A stretch of 64,000 nt of DNA from Hymenobacter elongatus (GCF_004745955.1 NZ_SRLD01000024.1:19204-83203), one strand, 5' to 3'. Positions 35,532 through 44,329 are shown, counted from the first letter of the stretch. Made by a program: numbers and translations. The notes: generated from the letters alone by a model not told the origin.

Positions 35532-36071
35532 CTAGTTCTGAGCGGGTGCTACCTGCATGATGCGCGCCTGACCCCAGGGCGCTACGCTCACGCGCACGAG
35601 CAAGGGCTGCCGGGTAGCTGATTTTTCCAGGGACAAGCCGGTCTTTTCCGGCACGTAATACCGTTCCAGCCCAAAGCGCAGCCGGATGCCGTGGGCCCAG
35701 CTATCCGTGACCCAGCCGCGCAGAACTACTTGATGTGCGTCGGCGGCTGGCTCGGTGCTATACACGCCCGCTGCCTCGTATGCTCCGCGCAGTGGCTGAA
35801 GCAGCACGTACACCGGCTGCCCCGCCTGCGGCGGCTGCGGGCCGTGCCACAGGCGCGCCGGCACTTGGCTAATGGTATAGTTCAGCCGCACATAGTCGCC
35901 GAAAAGCAGGTCGCGCGGGTCGACGGGCGTGGTGCGCAACACAACGACGCGGCCAAATGCCGTGGTGGCATAACCCGCCCCGGCCACGGCCAGAATAAAA
36001 AGCACCTGCGCCGCTAGGGCTGCCCATAGCAGCCGGCGACGCGTAAAAAAAGAAGGAGAGGGAGCCATCAT
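35532..36071 (-). CDS. GDYXXLXY domain membrane-anchored protein
   Basis: A 179-residue protein with one N-terminal transmembrane helix (RLLWAALAAQVLFILAVAGA) and the signature GDYVRLNYTIS at about residues 54-64, giving the family its name. Later segments include VYVLLQPLRGAYEAAGVYS and RFGLERYYVPE. The function is unknown. It lies four bases downstream of a DUF2157 membrane protein gene. These two families occur together in many genomes, which suggests one membrane complex. ATG 36068 is an equally good start. Confidence 0.85.
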   Translation of the reverse strand: MMAPSPSFFTRRRLLWAALAAQVLFILAVAGAGYATTAFGRVVVLRTTPVDPRDLLFGDYVRLNYTISQVPARLWHGPQPPQAGQPVYVLLQPLRGAYEAAGVYSTEPAADAHQVVLRGWVTDSWAHGIRLRFGLERYYVPEKTGLSLEKSATRQPLLVRVSVAPWGQARIMQVAPAQN

Positions 36072-36075
36072 ACGG

Positions 36076-37290
36076 CTATTCGGGAAGCTTGGAAGACAAC
36101 GACTGCGCGTTTTTGCGGCGCAGATACGAGCTCAGACCCAGCAGTAGCGCGCCGCCCACCAGGAAAAACAGCGACTTATCCATGAATGCCCACGTCAGCT
36201 TGAAATAGGCCACCATCGTCGTCAGGATGAAGAGCACCGTGCCCAGCGTGACGCGGTCAGCGTTATTTTCCTGGTGGCCGCGCCACAGCACGGTGCCCGA
36301 ATAGGCATAGAGCACCACCAGCGTGGCAATGGCCAGCGCTAGGCCGCCGTGCAAATAGAAGCCCGGTAGCAGCAGCAGCCAATCGGTGGCGCTGCTCAGG
36401 CGGCCCCGCTGGTATTTGCCCGCCACCGACAGGCCCAACACCAGCACCAAGGCGCTGCTATACGCCAGAAACGGCGGCCGTAGCAGGCCCGCGTAGGTAT
36501 CGGCTTCTCCATACAAAGCCAGTCCCAGGGTAAAGAGAAAAGCGGCTACCAGCGGCGGAGCCTGCAAGGCCCGGCCAGCCGGCCGGTCGGTTTGCCAGTC
36601 GCCCACGGCGTAGATGAGCATGGCCGGGATGAAGAACCAAGTGATTTTAGCGTTTAAGTGGCTGACAAGCAGCCCAGCCTGCCAGAGCAAGCCACTGGCC
36701 AGCACGGTAGCCAGCACCGCATCGGGCTGCCGCCACCAATAATAGCCCAGCCCAACAATAGCCAGGGCAGCGGTGAAATAGCTGAACCCCCCAAGCTGGC
36801 CGGTGCTGTAGCCCTGCACAATGCCCCCGATGCAGGCGGTGAGAATAAACAGGAAGCGGCTGCGGTAGAGGTAGGTAAGCACCGTGCCGGCCAGCGCCCA
36901 GGCCAGCAGCCCCGACGCGTCGTAGCCGATGAGCTGGTACATCTGGCTGGTGAGCACGATTCCGGCTCCGAACAGAAGCAGTCCCAGGCCCACCAGGCCC
37001 ATGCCCAGGGAGGCGTTGCCCCGGCGCAGAAAATACTCGCCCGTAGCGTAGGCACCGCTCAGGCTGCCGAGCAGCAGCAGCAGCCGGAGCCACTCGGGCA
37101 GGCCCTGCCAGTTGGCGGCCACCAGGCTAAGGGCGCTGAGGCCCACGAGCAGGCTGCCCAGCAGCGGCAGCAGCCCCACCACCCGCTCATCCGACGGGTA
37201 TAAGGCGAGCAGCCGCTGGTGCTGCTCGGGCGTAATAATGCCCTTGTGCACCCACTCGCGCCCTTCAGTTTCGAGCATCTTTCTACTCAT
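36076..37290 (-). CDS. DUF2157 domain polytopic membrane protein
   Basis: A 404-residue protein. Residues 1-45 are soluble and helical (LETEGREWVHKGIITPEQHQ), the typical DUF2157 start. After that come about ten hydrophobic segments, among them LLPLLGSLLVGLSALSLVAA, GMGLVGLGLLLFGAGIVL and LALAIATLVVLYAYSG. The C-terminus is basic (SSYLRRKNAQSLSSKLPE). The family has no assigned function. The GDYXXLXY gene follows after four bases, so they are translated from one transcript. Confidence 0.88.
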   Translation of the reverse strand: MSRKMLETEGREWVHKGIITPEQHQRLLALYPSDERVVGLLPLLGSLLVGLSALSLVAANWQGLPEWLRLLLLLGSLSGAYATGEYFLRRGNASLGMGLVGLGLLLFGAGIVLTSQMYQLIGYDASGLLAWALAGTVLTYLYRSRFLFILTACIGGIVQGYSTGQLGGFSYFTAALAIVGLGYYWWRQPDAVLATVLASGLLWQAGLLVSHLNAKITWFFIPAMLIYAVGDWQTDRPAGRALQAPPLVAAFLFTLGLALYGEADTYAGLLRPPFLAYSSALVLVLGLSVAGKYQRGRLSSATDWLLLLPGFYLHGGLALAIATLVVLYAYSGTVLWRGHQENNADRVTLGTVLFILTTMVAYFKLTWAFMDKSLFFLVGGALLLGLSSYLRRKNAQSLSSKLPE

Positions 37291-37341
37291 ACTTATTGCC
37301 TGGTTCTCTCGTAGTTGTTTGGTCCCTGCTACAGCATGCAG

Positions 37342-38046
37342 CTAGTAGTCGGGTTTGCGGGCCCGCGTCATTTCGCGCTTGCCGGGCGGGCCGGGAATCT
37401 TCTCTACCAGCCAGCCCGCCGCTTTGAGGCTACGCCGAAAGCTGCCTTTGGCGCAGTAGCTCACCAGCACGCCGCCGGTAGCCGTAGCCTCGTAGAGCTG
37501 GGTAAACACTGCATCCGTCCACATATCGGGTTGCTTCTCAGGGGCGAAGGCGTCGAAATACACCACATCATACTGGTTGGCCGGCAAAGTAGTGTCCTGT
37601 AAGCTGCCGTGCATCTTACGCAGCGTGAAGCCCGCTGTCAGCCCAACCGGCTCATCCCAGGCCGCACCATGCAGCTGCTCGTGGTAGGCCCGCAGCTCGG
37701 GGTTCAGCACGTAGCGCTCCACGCCCAGGCTCCGGATGACGGCCGGCGGCAGGGGAGATTTTTCCAGCGTGTCGTAGTCGATGCCGGCGTTGGCGCTTAG
37801 GCTGCGCTGCAACGTCAGCAGGGCATTCAGGCCGGTGCCAAAACCAATTTCCAGCACCCGGACCCGCGTCTTGGCGGTGGTCAGCCGGGGCTCCAGGCCC
37901 GCGCCGAGGTACACGTGCTGCGCCTCCTGCAGGGCGCCGTGCGTGGAGTGGTAGTGCTCATCAAGAGCGGGTACATACAAGGTGCTGGAGCCGTCTGCTG
38001 TCGTCCGAACTTCTACTTTTACACCATCTTCTGTTTCGTACTGCAT
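37342..38046 (-). CDS. mnmD: tRNA (5-methylaminomethyl-2-thiouridylate) methyltransferase MnmD
   Basis: ATG 38046 (MQYETEDGVKVEVRTTADGS) starts a 234-residue protein. It has the SAM-binding EIGFGTGLNALLTLQ, then YDVVYFDAFAPEKQPDMWTD and YCAKGSFRRSLKAAGW, matching the stand-alone MnmD (DUF752) methyltransferase that completes mnm5 modification at tRNA position 34. The FAD domain of the fused MnmC is absent, as in most Bacteroidota. The start is only 19 bp from the divergent thioesterase start, so its promoter must lie within that gene. Confidence 0.9.
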   Translation of the reverse strand: MQYETEDGVKVEVRTTADGSSTLYVPALDEHYHSTHGALQEAQHVYLGAGLEPRLTTAKTRVRVLEIGFGTGLNALLTLQRSLSANAGIDYDTLEKSPLPPAVIRSLGVERYVLNPELRAYHEQLHGAAWDEPVGLTAGFTLRKMHGSLQDTTLPANQYDVVYFDAFAPEKQPDMWTDAVFTQLYEATATGGVLVSYCAKGSFRRSLKAAGWLVEKIPGPPGKREMTRARKPDY

Positions 38047-38065
38047 ACCTGACTTCCTTCTGCTT

Positions 38066-38518
38066 ATGGCCCGCGTAAAAGTAGCGTTACCCGATACATA
38101 TTCGCTCACCGTCCAGATTCCGGTGCGCATCACCGACCTCAACTACGGCGGCCACCTCGGCAACGATGCCCTGCTGAGCTTGCTGCACGAAGCCCGCGTG
38201 CAGTTTTTGCACCACATGGGCCTCGTGGAGCTCGACACTGCTACGCGCACCGGCACCATTATGGCCGATGTAGCTATTGAGTACAAGGGCGAGGCTTTCT
38301 ACGGCGACATCCTCCACATTCACCTCGCCGCCACCGACCTGCACACCTACGGCTTTGATGTCGTGTACTGGGTGAAAAACCAGGCCGACAAGGAAATAGC
38401 CCGCGCCAAAACCGGCATGCTCTGCTTCGACTACGCCGCGCGCAAGCTGCGCCGCCTGCCCGCCGAGTCGGAAGCCCGGCTGAGCGCGCCTGCCGCGCCG
38501 GCCCGGCTGCTGGAATAA
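38066..38518 (+). CDS. Acyl-CoA thioesterase (4HBT family)
   Basis: ATG 38066 (MARVKVALPDTYSLTVQIPV) starts a 150-residue hot-dog-fold protein. RITDLNYGGHLGNDALLSLL holds the family D..N..GH motif, with the conserved aspartate in RITD, and YGDILHIHLAATDLHTYGFD follows. Enzymes of this type hydrolyse acyl-CoA thioesters; chain-length preference is unknown. It is divergent from mnmD, with 19 bp between starts. A GC-rich tail ends the protein (LSAPAAPARLLE). Confidence 0.85.
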   Translation: MARVKVALPDTYSLTVQIPVRITDLNYGGHLGNDALLSLLHEARVQFLHHMGLVELDTATRTGTIMADVAIEYKGEAFYGDILHIHLAATDLHTYGFDVVYWVKNQADKEIARAKTGMLCFDYAARKLRRLPAESEARLSAPAAPARLLE

Positions 38519-38590
38519 GGCCCGGGCGGGCCCGTCGGTAAAGAATAGGGATAAGCCCATACGCATGGAACCCAACTGCTTGCCGCGTTG

Positions 38591-38598
38591 TATCTTTG
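38591..38598 (+). promoter_or_regulatory. Candidate -7 element TATCTTTG just before rlmN
   Basis: TATCTTTG ends only 4 bp before the rlmN ATG at 38603. If used, transcription would begin at or next to the start codon, giving a leaderless message. No TTG occurs at -33 spacing. Confidence 0.4.
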
Positions 38599-38602
38599 CC
38601 CT

Positions 38603-39670
38603 ATGATTCCTCTGACCGTACTTTCCAAGCGCGACATTCGCAAACTCACCCCCGACGAGCTCAAGGCCTTTATGGTGGAGCACGGCGAAAAGCCTTTCCG
38701 CGCCAAGCAGGTACAGGAGTGGATCTGGAAAAACACGGCGTCCTCGTTTGAGGAGATGAACAACATCTCGCTGGCCACCCGCGAGCTGCTGGCCCAGCAT
38801 TTCGTCATCAACGCGGTGCAGGTGCAGGACCAGCAGCTTTCCAACGATGGCACCATCAAGTCGGCGTTCCGGCTGTATGACGGCAACATTGTGGAAGGCG
38901 TGCTCATTCCGCACGACACGCGCATGACGGCCTGCATTTCGTCGCAGGTGGGCTGCTCGCTCACCTGTAAGTTTTGCGCTACGGGCTACATGGAGCGCAA
39001 GCGCAACCTCGACGCGGCCGAAATCTACGACCAGGTGGTGCGCATCAAGGAGCAGTGCGAGGCCGAATACGGCACGCCGCTTACCAACATTGTGTATATG
39101 GGCATGGGCGAGCCGCTGCTCAACTACGCCAACGTGGTGAAAAGCGTGGAGCGCATCACCGCCCCCGATGGTTTGAACATGGCCCCGCGCCGCATCACCA
39201 TCAGCACGGCCGGCATTGCCAAGATGATCAAGAAGCTGGCCGACGACGGCGTGAAGGCCAATCTGGCCCTGAGCCTGCACGCGCCCAACGATACGAAGCG
39301 CAACGAGATTATGCCCATCAACGAAGCCAATTCCCTGGCCGCGCTGAAGGAGGCCCTGCAGTATTATCACGAGAAAACCGGTCGCAAAGTCACCTACGAG
39401 TACATCGTATTCGATGGCTTCAACGACACGCTGGAAGACGCGGCCGAGCTATACGTCATCAGTAAGTGGCTGCCCTGCAAGGTGAACCTGATTGAGTATA
39501 ACCCCATCGAAAACGCCAGCTACCAGAACGCCGAAGCCGACAAAATTACCGCGTTCCACAAGTTCCTGGCCGACCGGGGCGTGCAAACCAACATCCGCCG
39601 CTCGCGGGGCAAAGACATCGACGCCGCCTGCGGGCAGCTGGCCGTGAAGCAGAAAGCGGAAGTGGCGTAA
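38603..39670 (+). CDS. rlmN: 23S rRNA (adenine2503-C2)-methyltransferase RlmN
   Basis: ATG 38603 (MIPLTVLSKRDIRKLTPDEL) is preferred over an upstream TTG-type start at 38588. The 355-residue radical-SAM enzyme has CKFCATGYMERKRNLDAAE (CxxxCxxC with preceding SCxLTC), GMGEPLLNYANVVKSVER and LALSLHAPNDTKRNEIMP. The catalytic C-terminal cysteine is in DAACGQLAVK. RlmN methylates A2503 of 23S rRNA and A37 of some tRNAs. A bidirectional terminator follows. It is separate from the other RNA-modification gene, mnmD, by the thioesterase. Confidence 0.97.
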   Translation: MIPLTVLSKRDIRKLTPDELKAFMVEHGEKPFRAKQVQEWIWKNTASSFEEMNNISLATRELLAQHFVINAVQVQDQQLSNDGTIKSAFRLYDGNIVEGVLIPHDTRMTACISSQVGCSLTCKFCATGYMERKRNLDAAEIYDQVVRIKEQCEAEYGTPLTNIVYMGMGEPLLNYANVVKSVERITAPDGLNMAPRRITISTAGIAKMIKKLADDGVKANLALSLHAPNDTKRNEIMPINEANSLAALKEALQYYHEKTGRKVTYEYIVFDGFNDTLEDAAELYVISKWLPCKVNLIEYNPIENASYQNAEADKITAFHKFLADRGVQTNIRRSRGKDIDAACGQLAVKQKAEVA

Positions 39671-39719
39671 GGACGTTTTTATAGCGAAGCTGTTTATGAA
39701 TTTGCTCGAAACACGCTAA

Positions 39720-39770
39720 AACGTCCTGTCGACCATTCTGCGTATCAAGCAGCATGGTCGACAGGACGTT
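39720..39770. repeat. Palindrome after rlmN
   Basis: AACGTCCTGTCGACCAT (39720-39736) and its exact complement (39754-39770) flank a 17-bp loop. It lies 49 bp after the rlmN stop and may fold in the transcript. The AACGTCCT start resembles the palindrome family B at 51520 and 54149, but the match is short. Confidence 0.8.
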
Positions 39771-39801
39771 CTATTTTACCTCTTAACTAGCTTCAGAATG
39801 T

Positions 39802-39837
39802 AAAAAGCCCTTCGATTAGATTTAGAAGGGCTTTTTT
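39802..39837. terminator. Bidirectional terminator between rlmN and the LytTR gene
   Basis: AAAAAGCCCTTC and GAAGGGCTTTTT pair around an 11-base loop. A-rich and T-rich edges serve both convergent genes. Confidence 0.88.
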
Positions 39838-39904
39838 GTGCGCCAGTGCCAGCTATGCTGCGGCGCTACAATCGCGCGGCGCCGTACACCCGGTCCATAG
39901 TTCG

Positions 39905-40660
39905 CTACAGTTCCAGCAGGCGCTTGAGGTTGTTGCCGTAGGCGGTGCCGGTTTCCAGGCAGGAGGCAGCCCGGTCGGTGAGCGTGACCAAGAACTTGCC
40001 GCTGAAGTAGCGTTGCAGGTTGTTGATGTACGTGGTGTTAATGAGGCATGAGCGGCTGATGCGCACGAAGTGGGCGGGCAGCTTTTCTTCCAGCGCCGCA
40101 ATGGTGTAGCTCGTCAGGTGCTGCTGGCCCTGCACCGTGCGCAGCAGCACGTAGCGCTCCTGCGACTCGAAGTAGCTGATGTCGCTCAGCGGAATCAGCA
40201 GAATCTTGTCGCCCGACTTCACCGACAGGCTGCGCAGGGTTTCGGTCGGTTTCAGGTGGCGCAGAAACTGCCCCAGGTCGTTGAGGTTGACGCCCGCCGT
40301 GCGCTCCTGCTGAATGTGCCGCAGCCGCGTGATGGTCCGGGCCAGGCGGCTCGGGTCGAGCGGCTTGAGCAGGTAGTCAATAGCTCCGGCTTCGAAGGCC
40401 CGCACGGCATAGTGCTCGTGGGCGGTGGTGAAAATGACGATGGGCATCACTTCCAGCTGTGCCAGCAGCTCGAAGCCGGAAAGCAGCGGCAGCTCGATGT
40501 CGAGGATGACGACCTCGGGCCGCAGGGCGCGCACCAGGGCCTGGCCCTGCGCGCCGTCGGTGGCCTGGCCCACCACCTGCACGTCGGCGGGGTAGGCACT
40601 GAGCAAATTCGCCAGCCGCGCCAGCGCCTGCGGGTCGTGGTCAATCAGAACGGCTTCCAT
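39905..40660 (-). CDS. LytTR-type response regulator
   Basis: A 251-residue two-domain regulator. The receiver domain (1-120) has D8/D10 (LIDHDP), the phospho-acceptor D54 in VVILDIELP, T78-T79 in FTTAHE and K99 in YLLKPLD. The LytTR DNA-binding domain (about 140-245) has DISYFESQERYVLLRTV, FVRISRSCLINTTYI and FSGKFLVTLTDR. No histidine kinase lies next to it; the LytS-type kinase 5 kb away has its own regulator. The adjacent minus-strand gene encodes a periplasmic TPR-like protein. Confidence 0.93.
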   Translation of the reverse strand: MEAVLIDHDPQALARLANLLSAYPADVQVVGQATDGAQGQALVRALRPEVVILDIELPLLSGFELLAQLEVMPIVIFTTAHEHYAVRAFEAGAIDYLLKPLDPSRLARTITRLRHIQQERTAGVNLNDLGQFLRHLKPTETLRSLSVKSGDKILLIPLSDISYFESQERYVLLRTVQGQQHLTSYTIAALEEKLPAHFVRISRSCLINTTYINNLQRYFSGKFLVTLTDRAASCLETGTAYGNNLKRLLEL

Positions 40661-40735
40661 CGGTGGGGCGGTTGCGGGTGAAATTCGGGGCGCGCCGATG
40701 TTGCCGGGCAGGCAGCACCAGCGCGCCGGCTGGAA

Positions 40736-41386
40736 TTACTTGGTAGCGTTCTGGCAGGCCAGCAGCATCTTCTTGGCCTGGTCTTCGCCCCAGCTAGGGT
40801 GCAGCGCCGAGGCCGGCTTGAAGGTGCCAAACTGCGCCAGCGACGCCTCCAGCACGGGCATGGCCTTCGCCGGACCGCCGCCGTACTCTTTGGGCGTGTA
40901 AAATAGGTTCTGGGCCTTCAGCAGCGTCACGCGCGGGTTGTTGGGGTTTATCTTCTGGGCCTTGTTCAGGCTCGACTCCACGATTTCGCCGTATTTCTCC
41001 CAGCGCTTCTCCGGGTCCACCTTGATGCGGGCGTTGGCAATGTTGGCGTGCAGCACTTCTATTTCCTCATTCTTGGGCTGCAGCTTGGCCGCTTGCTGGT
41101 AAAACTGGTCGGCTTTGTCCAGCAGCGCGTCTTTTTTGGCCGGGTCCTTTTCGGAAAAAGCCATCAGCGTGTTCACCAGCGAAGCATAGTAGGCAGGTAA
41201 CCACGCCGATTTGTCGCTGAGGCTAAGGCGCTCGAAGTCGTTGGCGGTTTGCTGCACTTCGGCCATCGAGTGAGAGGTGGTGAACTTGGTCACCGTGGTT
41301 TCGAGGCCGGGTTGGGCGGCTTGCTGGGCTTGGCTGGCATAGCCGAGCGACAGTAGCAGGGCGAGGGTGAAGGTGGTGCGTTTCAT
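40736..41386 (-). CDS. Exported TPR-like protein
   Basis: ATG 41386 gives MKRTTFTLALLLSLGYASQA, a signal peptide, and a 216-residue protein. Helical pairs include LVNTLMAFSEKDPAKKDALL, DKADQFYQQAAKLQPKNEEI, VLHANIANARIKVDPEKRWE and SLNKAQKINPNNPRVTLL. These are TPR-like, and the terminal GGPAKAMPVLEASLAQFGTF resembles the periplasmic YfgC-type tail seen in Bacteroidota proteins. The function is unknown. It lies 75 bp upstream of the LytTR gene on the same strand. Confidence 0.75.
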   Translation of the reverse strand: MKRTTFTLALLLSLGYASQAQQAAQPGLETTVTKFTTSHSMAEVQQTANDFERLSLSDKSAWLPAYYASLVNTLMAFSEKDPAKKDALLDKADQFYQQAAKLQPKNEEIEVLHANIANARIKVDPEKRWEKYGEIVESSLNKAQKINPNNPRVTLLKAQNLFYTPKEYGGGPAKAMPVLEASLAQFGTFKPASALHPSWGEDQAKKMLLACQNATK

Positions 41387-41706
41387 ACGAAATGAGGGTA
41401 AGGGTGAATGGATTTGGTTGAGCAATGTTGATAGACAAATGTGGGAGCTTTGCTGCAGGCTATCAATTACTTGCGGTTATACTTTATGCCGTTTGGTTAT
41501 AAATTGCCGGCTGCGTAGCGGCGGTTTTGCAGCACTTTCGAACCGGGTTCAGCATCGTTGCCCGAGCTGCTCGTGGTGCTGCGTTCCTACTCACGCAGGC
41601 TTTCGGGGCGTTTGTACCAGCGGCCGGGCGGTTCGCCCGAAAAGCCTGGCGGCCGGCGGGTGGTGCCGGTAGTTTCGGGGCATCAATCCTCCTTACTGCC
41701 CTTGCC
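41387..41706. other. Gene-free divergent region with promoters
   Basis: This 320-bp gap separates the divergent TPR-like and TonB-receptor genes. It is open in some frames but codes for nothing I recognise. It must hold both promoters; no exact TTG/TAnnTTTG pair was found. TACTTTAT near 41480 is a weak candidate. Confidence 0.45.
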
Positions 41707-43839
41707 ATGAAAGCGCTGTTTCTCTCGGCTGCCCTGCTTATTGCTTCCCTCAGCCACGCCCAAACCCAGCTGCACGGCCTCGTGACCGACAAGGCGGGCC
41801 AGGCCATTCCCGGGGCCAACGTGTACCTCAAAGACAATTTTGAAGGCACCTCCACCGACAGCCTGGGCCGATTTCGGCTGCGCACTCAGATCACCGGCCC
41901 GCACACGCTCGTGGTGTCGTCGGTGGGCTACACCAGCCAGGAGCGCAGCCTGCGCCTGGGCACCGATACCACCGCGCTCCGCCTCACGCTACCGGACGTG
42001 GCTAATCTGCTGGGCGGAGTCACTATTTCGGCGGGGCTGTTTGAGGCCGGCGACGGCACACGCATGACGGCGCTCAAGTTTATGGACATCGTGACTACCG
42101 CCGGGGCCGGGGCCGACATCACCAGCGTGATGCAGAACCTGCCGGGCACGGCCCGCGTGGGCGAGCAAGAAGGCCTGTTTGTGCGCGGCGGGGCAGCCAG
42201 TGAAACCAATACCCTCATCGACGGCATGATCGTGCAAAACCCGTTCTACAGCAGCATTCCGGACGTGGCCCAGCGCGGGCGCTTCGAGCCGGCTATGTTC
42301 AAAGGCACGGCTTTCAGCACCGGCGGCTACTCGGCCCAATACGGGCAGGCGCTTTCCTCGGTGCTGCTGCTCGACACCCAAGACAAGGTAAACGACGCCA
42401 ACAAGCTCACCTTCGACGCCAACCTGGCCAACGCCGCGCTCAGCTACACCCACCACGGCTCCATCACGGGGCGCGTTTCGTACACCAACATGCAGCCCTA
42501 CTTTGCCCTGATGCGCCAGACGCGCAGCTGGGCCAAGGCGCCGGAGGGCCTGGATGCCTCCATTACGGTGAAGGAAAAGCTCTCGGCCACCAGCAGCCTG
42601 AAGCTCTACGCCATGAGCAGCCACAGCAACTCCACCGTGAACCTGCCGACCTACGAGCGGCCCGCCGAGGTATATCCGCTGCGGCTGCGCAATCAGAACT
42701 ACTTCACCACCAACTCTTACCAGCGGCTATTCGATGAAGGCAAGTGGGAGCTGAAAGCGGGTTTTTCCTACAGCCACAACTACGACTACATCAACGTGGC
42801 CGAGACCAAGTCGCTGGACCGCTACGACCGCCGCCTGCAGTACCGCACGGTGCTGACGCGCTACCTGAAGGGCAACCACGTGCTGCTGGCCGGGGCCGAA
42901 GTGCACCACATCCATATTACCAACGTGCTGGTCACGGCCAAGTATTCCCTGCGCGACTCCTACAAAGCTGCGTTTGCGGAGGGCGAGTTTCATCTGGGCC
43001 TGAAGCTGGCGGCCCGCGTGGGCGTGCGGGCCGAGCAGGCCGGTGTACTCGGGCGGGCCAACGCGGCACCGCGCCTGTCGGTGGCCTACCAGGTGGGAGC
43101 CCACAGCCAGGTGTCGGTGGCGGCTGGCCAGTTCTACCAGACGCCCGACAAGAACTACATCTACCGCAACCAGAAGCTGAACTTTGAGCAGGCCAACCAC
43201 CTGATTTTGAACTTCCAGCACACGCACAACGACCGCACGTTTCGGGTGGAAGGCTACTACAAGCAGTACGCGCAGCTGGTGCGGGAGCAGGGCCTCGTGG
43301 GCTTCGACCCTGACCCCTACCGCCTCGTAACGGCCGCCACCGACAACAGCGGCTACGGCTACGCCCGCGGCCTCGACGTGTTCTTCCGCGACCAGAAAAC
43401 CATCCGGCACGGCGACTTCTGGGTGTCCTATTCCTTGCTCGACACCAAGCGCCTGGCCGGCAACTTCGAGGCCCTGGCCACGCCTACCTATGCTTCCCGC
43501 CACAATGTGAGTCTGGTGTACAAGCAGTTTCTGCCCAAGCTGGGCGTATCGGTGGGCGGCACGCACCGCTACGCCAGCGGCCGGACCTACTTCGCCCACG
43601 AGGCTACCGAATTTCTGGGCGACAAGCTGCCGGCCTACCACAACCTGAGTTTGTCGCTGAGCAAAGTGCTATTCGTAAAGCGCAGCTACGTAGTGCTCTA
43701 CACCACCGTCGACAATGTGCTGGGCACCCGCAACGTGTTCGGCTACCGCTATTCTACTGATGGCAAGTCGCGCACCCAGGTGCAGCCACCGGCCTACCGC
43801 ACGGTATTCGCCGGCGTGTCCATTAGCTTAAGCAAATAG
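41707..43839 (+). CDS. TonB-dependent receptor
   Basis: ATG 41707 starts MKALFLSAALLIASLSHAQ, a signal peptide. The 710-residue protein has a CarboxypepD_reg-like domain (LHGLVTDKAGQAIPGANVYL). A plug follows, with MQNLPGTARVGEQEGLFVRG and NTLIDGMIVQNPFY. The rest is a beta barrel of aromatic and glycine-rich strands ending TVFAGVSISLSK. Such receptors import iron chelates, vitamins or glycans energised by TonB. No SusD-like gene or other ligand clue is adjacent. It is smaller than SusC proteins, closer to siderophore or cofactor receptors. Confidence 0.9.
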   Translation: MKALFLSAALLIASLSHAQTQLHGLVTDKAGQAIPGANVYLKDNFEGTSTDSLGRFRLRTQITGPHTLVVSSVGYTSQERSLRLGTDTTALRLTLPDVANLLGGVTISAGLFEAGDGTRMTALKFMDIVTTAGAGADITSVMQNLPGTARVGEQEGLFVRGGAASETNTLIDGMIVQNPFYSSIPDVAQRGRFEPAMFKGTAFSTGGYSAQYGQALSSVLLLDTQDKVNDANKLTFDANLANAALSYTHHGSITGRVSYTNMQPYFALMRQTRSWAKAPEGLDASITVKEKLSATSSLKLYAMSSHSNSTVNLPTYERPAEVYPLRLRNQNYFTTNSYQRLFDEGKWELKAGFSYSHNYDYINVAETKSLDRYDRRLQYRTVLTRYLKGNHVLLAGAEVHHIHITNVLVTAKYSLRDSYKAAFAEGEFHLGLKLAARVGVRAEQAGVLGRANAAPRLSVAYQVGAHSQVSVAAGQFYQTPDKNYIYRNQKLNFEQANHLILNFQHTHNDRTFRVEGYYKQYAQLVREQGLVGFDPDPYRLVTAATDNSGYGYARGLDVFFRDQKTIRHGDFWVSYSLLDTKRLAGNFEALATPTYASRHNVSLVYKQFLPKLGVSVGGTHRYASGRTYFAHEATEFLGDKLPAYHNLSLSLSKVLFVKRSYVVLYTTVDNVLGTRNVFGYRYSTDGKSRTQVQPPAYRTVFAGVSISLSK

Positions 43840-43844
43840 CTGTT

Positions 43845-43920
43845 GGCATTCCGGGCCGGTATGAGCACTGATTTCTATCTGCAAAGACAGAAATTAGTGC
43901 TCATACCGACCCGGAATGCC
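43845..43920. repeat. Long inverted repeat after the TonB-receptor gene
   Basis: GGCATTCCGGG(C)CGGTATGAGCACT and its complement pair across 43845-43920 with few mismatches, extending into ATTTCT/AGAAAT. It begins 6 bp after the receptor stop and probably folds at the 3' end of that message. Confidence 0.85.
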
Positions 43921-43928
43921 CCAAAACA

Positions 43929-44015
43929 GTCCTGCTGAGCCTGTCGAAGCATCTCTACCGTCACAGTAATCAGATTACTACGGCGGTAGAGATGCTTCGA
44001 CAGGCTCAGCAGGAC
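43929..44015. repeat. Palindrome, core family A, copy 4 (perfect arms)
   Basis: The 32-bp arms 43929-43960 and 43984-44015 are exact complements: GTCCTGCTGAGCCTGTCGAA followed by GCATCTCTACCG. The loop is about 23 bp. It contains the same core as copies 1-3 and, unlike them, has no mismatch, suggesting a recent or recently repaired copy. Confidence 0.92.
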
Positions 44016-44077
44016 ATATGGTTTGGCAATGGTCGCCCGGCAGATGCTTCGGCTGCCGCCAGTGCGCGTGGGCGGCG

Positions 44078-44329
44078 TTAGGCGGCCAGCTTCTGATTGG
44101 ACTGGATACAGCGCAATAGCAATTCCTGCGCGCTCAGGCTGATGAAGTCCGTCAGGCTCAGCTGGTAGAGTTCGGCGAGTTTGGTGAGGCAGAGCAGGGA
44201 AAGCTGGGTGCGGCCCGACTCTTTCTTACTGTAGGCGGCCTGGCTGATGCCCAACTGGAAGGCCACGTATTCCTGGGGGTAGCCGTGAATTTCCCGCAGC
44301 TTGCGCACTTTGAGGAGGAAGGTGTTCAT
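44078..44329 (-). CDS. Small XRE-type helix-turn-helix regulator
   Basis: ATG 44329 (MNTFLLKVRKLREIHGYPQE) starts an 83-residue protein with one XRE/Cro-type domain: YVAFQLGISQAAYSKKESGR is the helix-turn-helix core, followed by LCLTKLAELYQLSLTDFIS. The short tail has no further domain. Single-domain XRE proteins of this kind often regulate nearby genes or act as antidotes; no toxin gene is adjacent. It is divergent from the LytTR-kinase pair, 179 bp away, and could control it. Confidence 0.88.
   Translation of the reverse strand: MNTFLLKVRKLREIHGYPQEYVAFQLGISQAAYSKKESGRTQLSLLCLTKLAELYQLSLTDFISLSAQELLLRCIQSNQKLAA

Noticed and set aside
38087..39370. A 427-codon frame antisense to the thioesterase and rlmN
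   Set aside because: It covers two well-supported genes on the other strand and has no domain.
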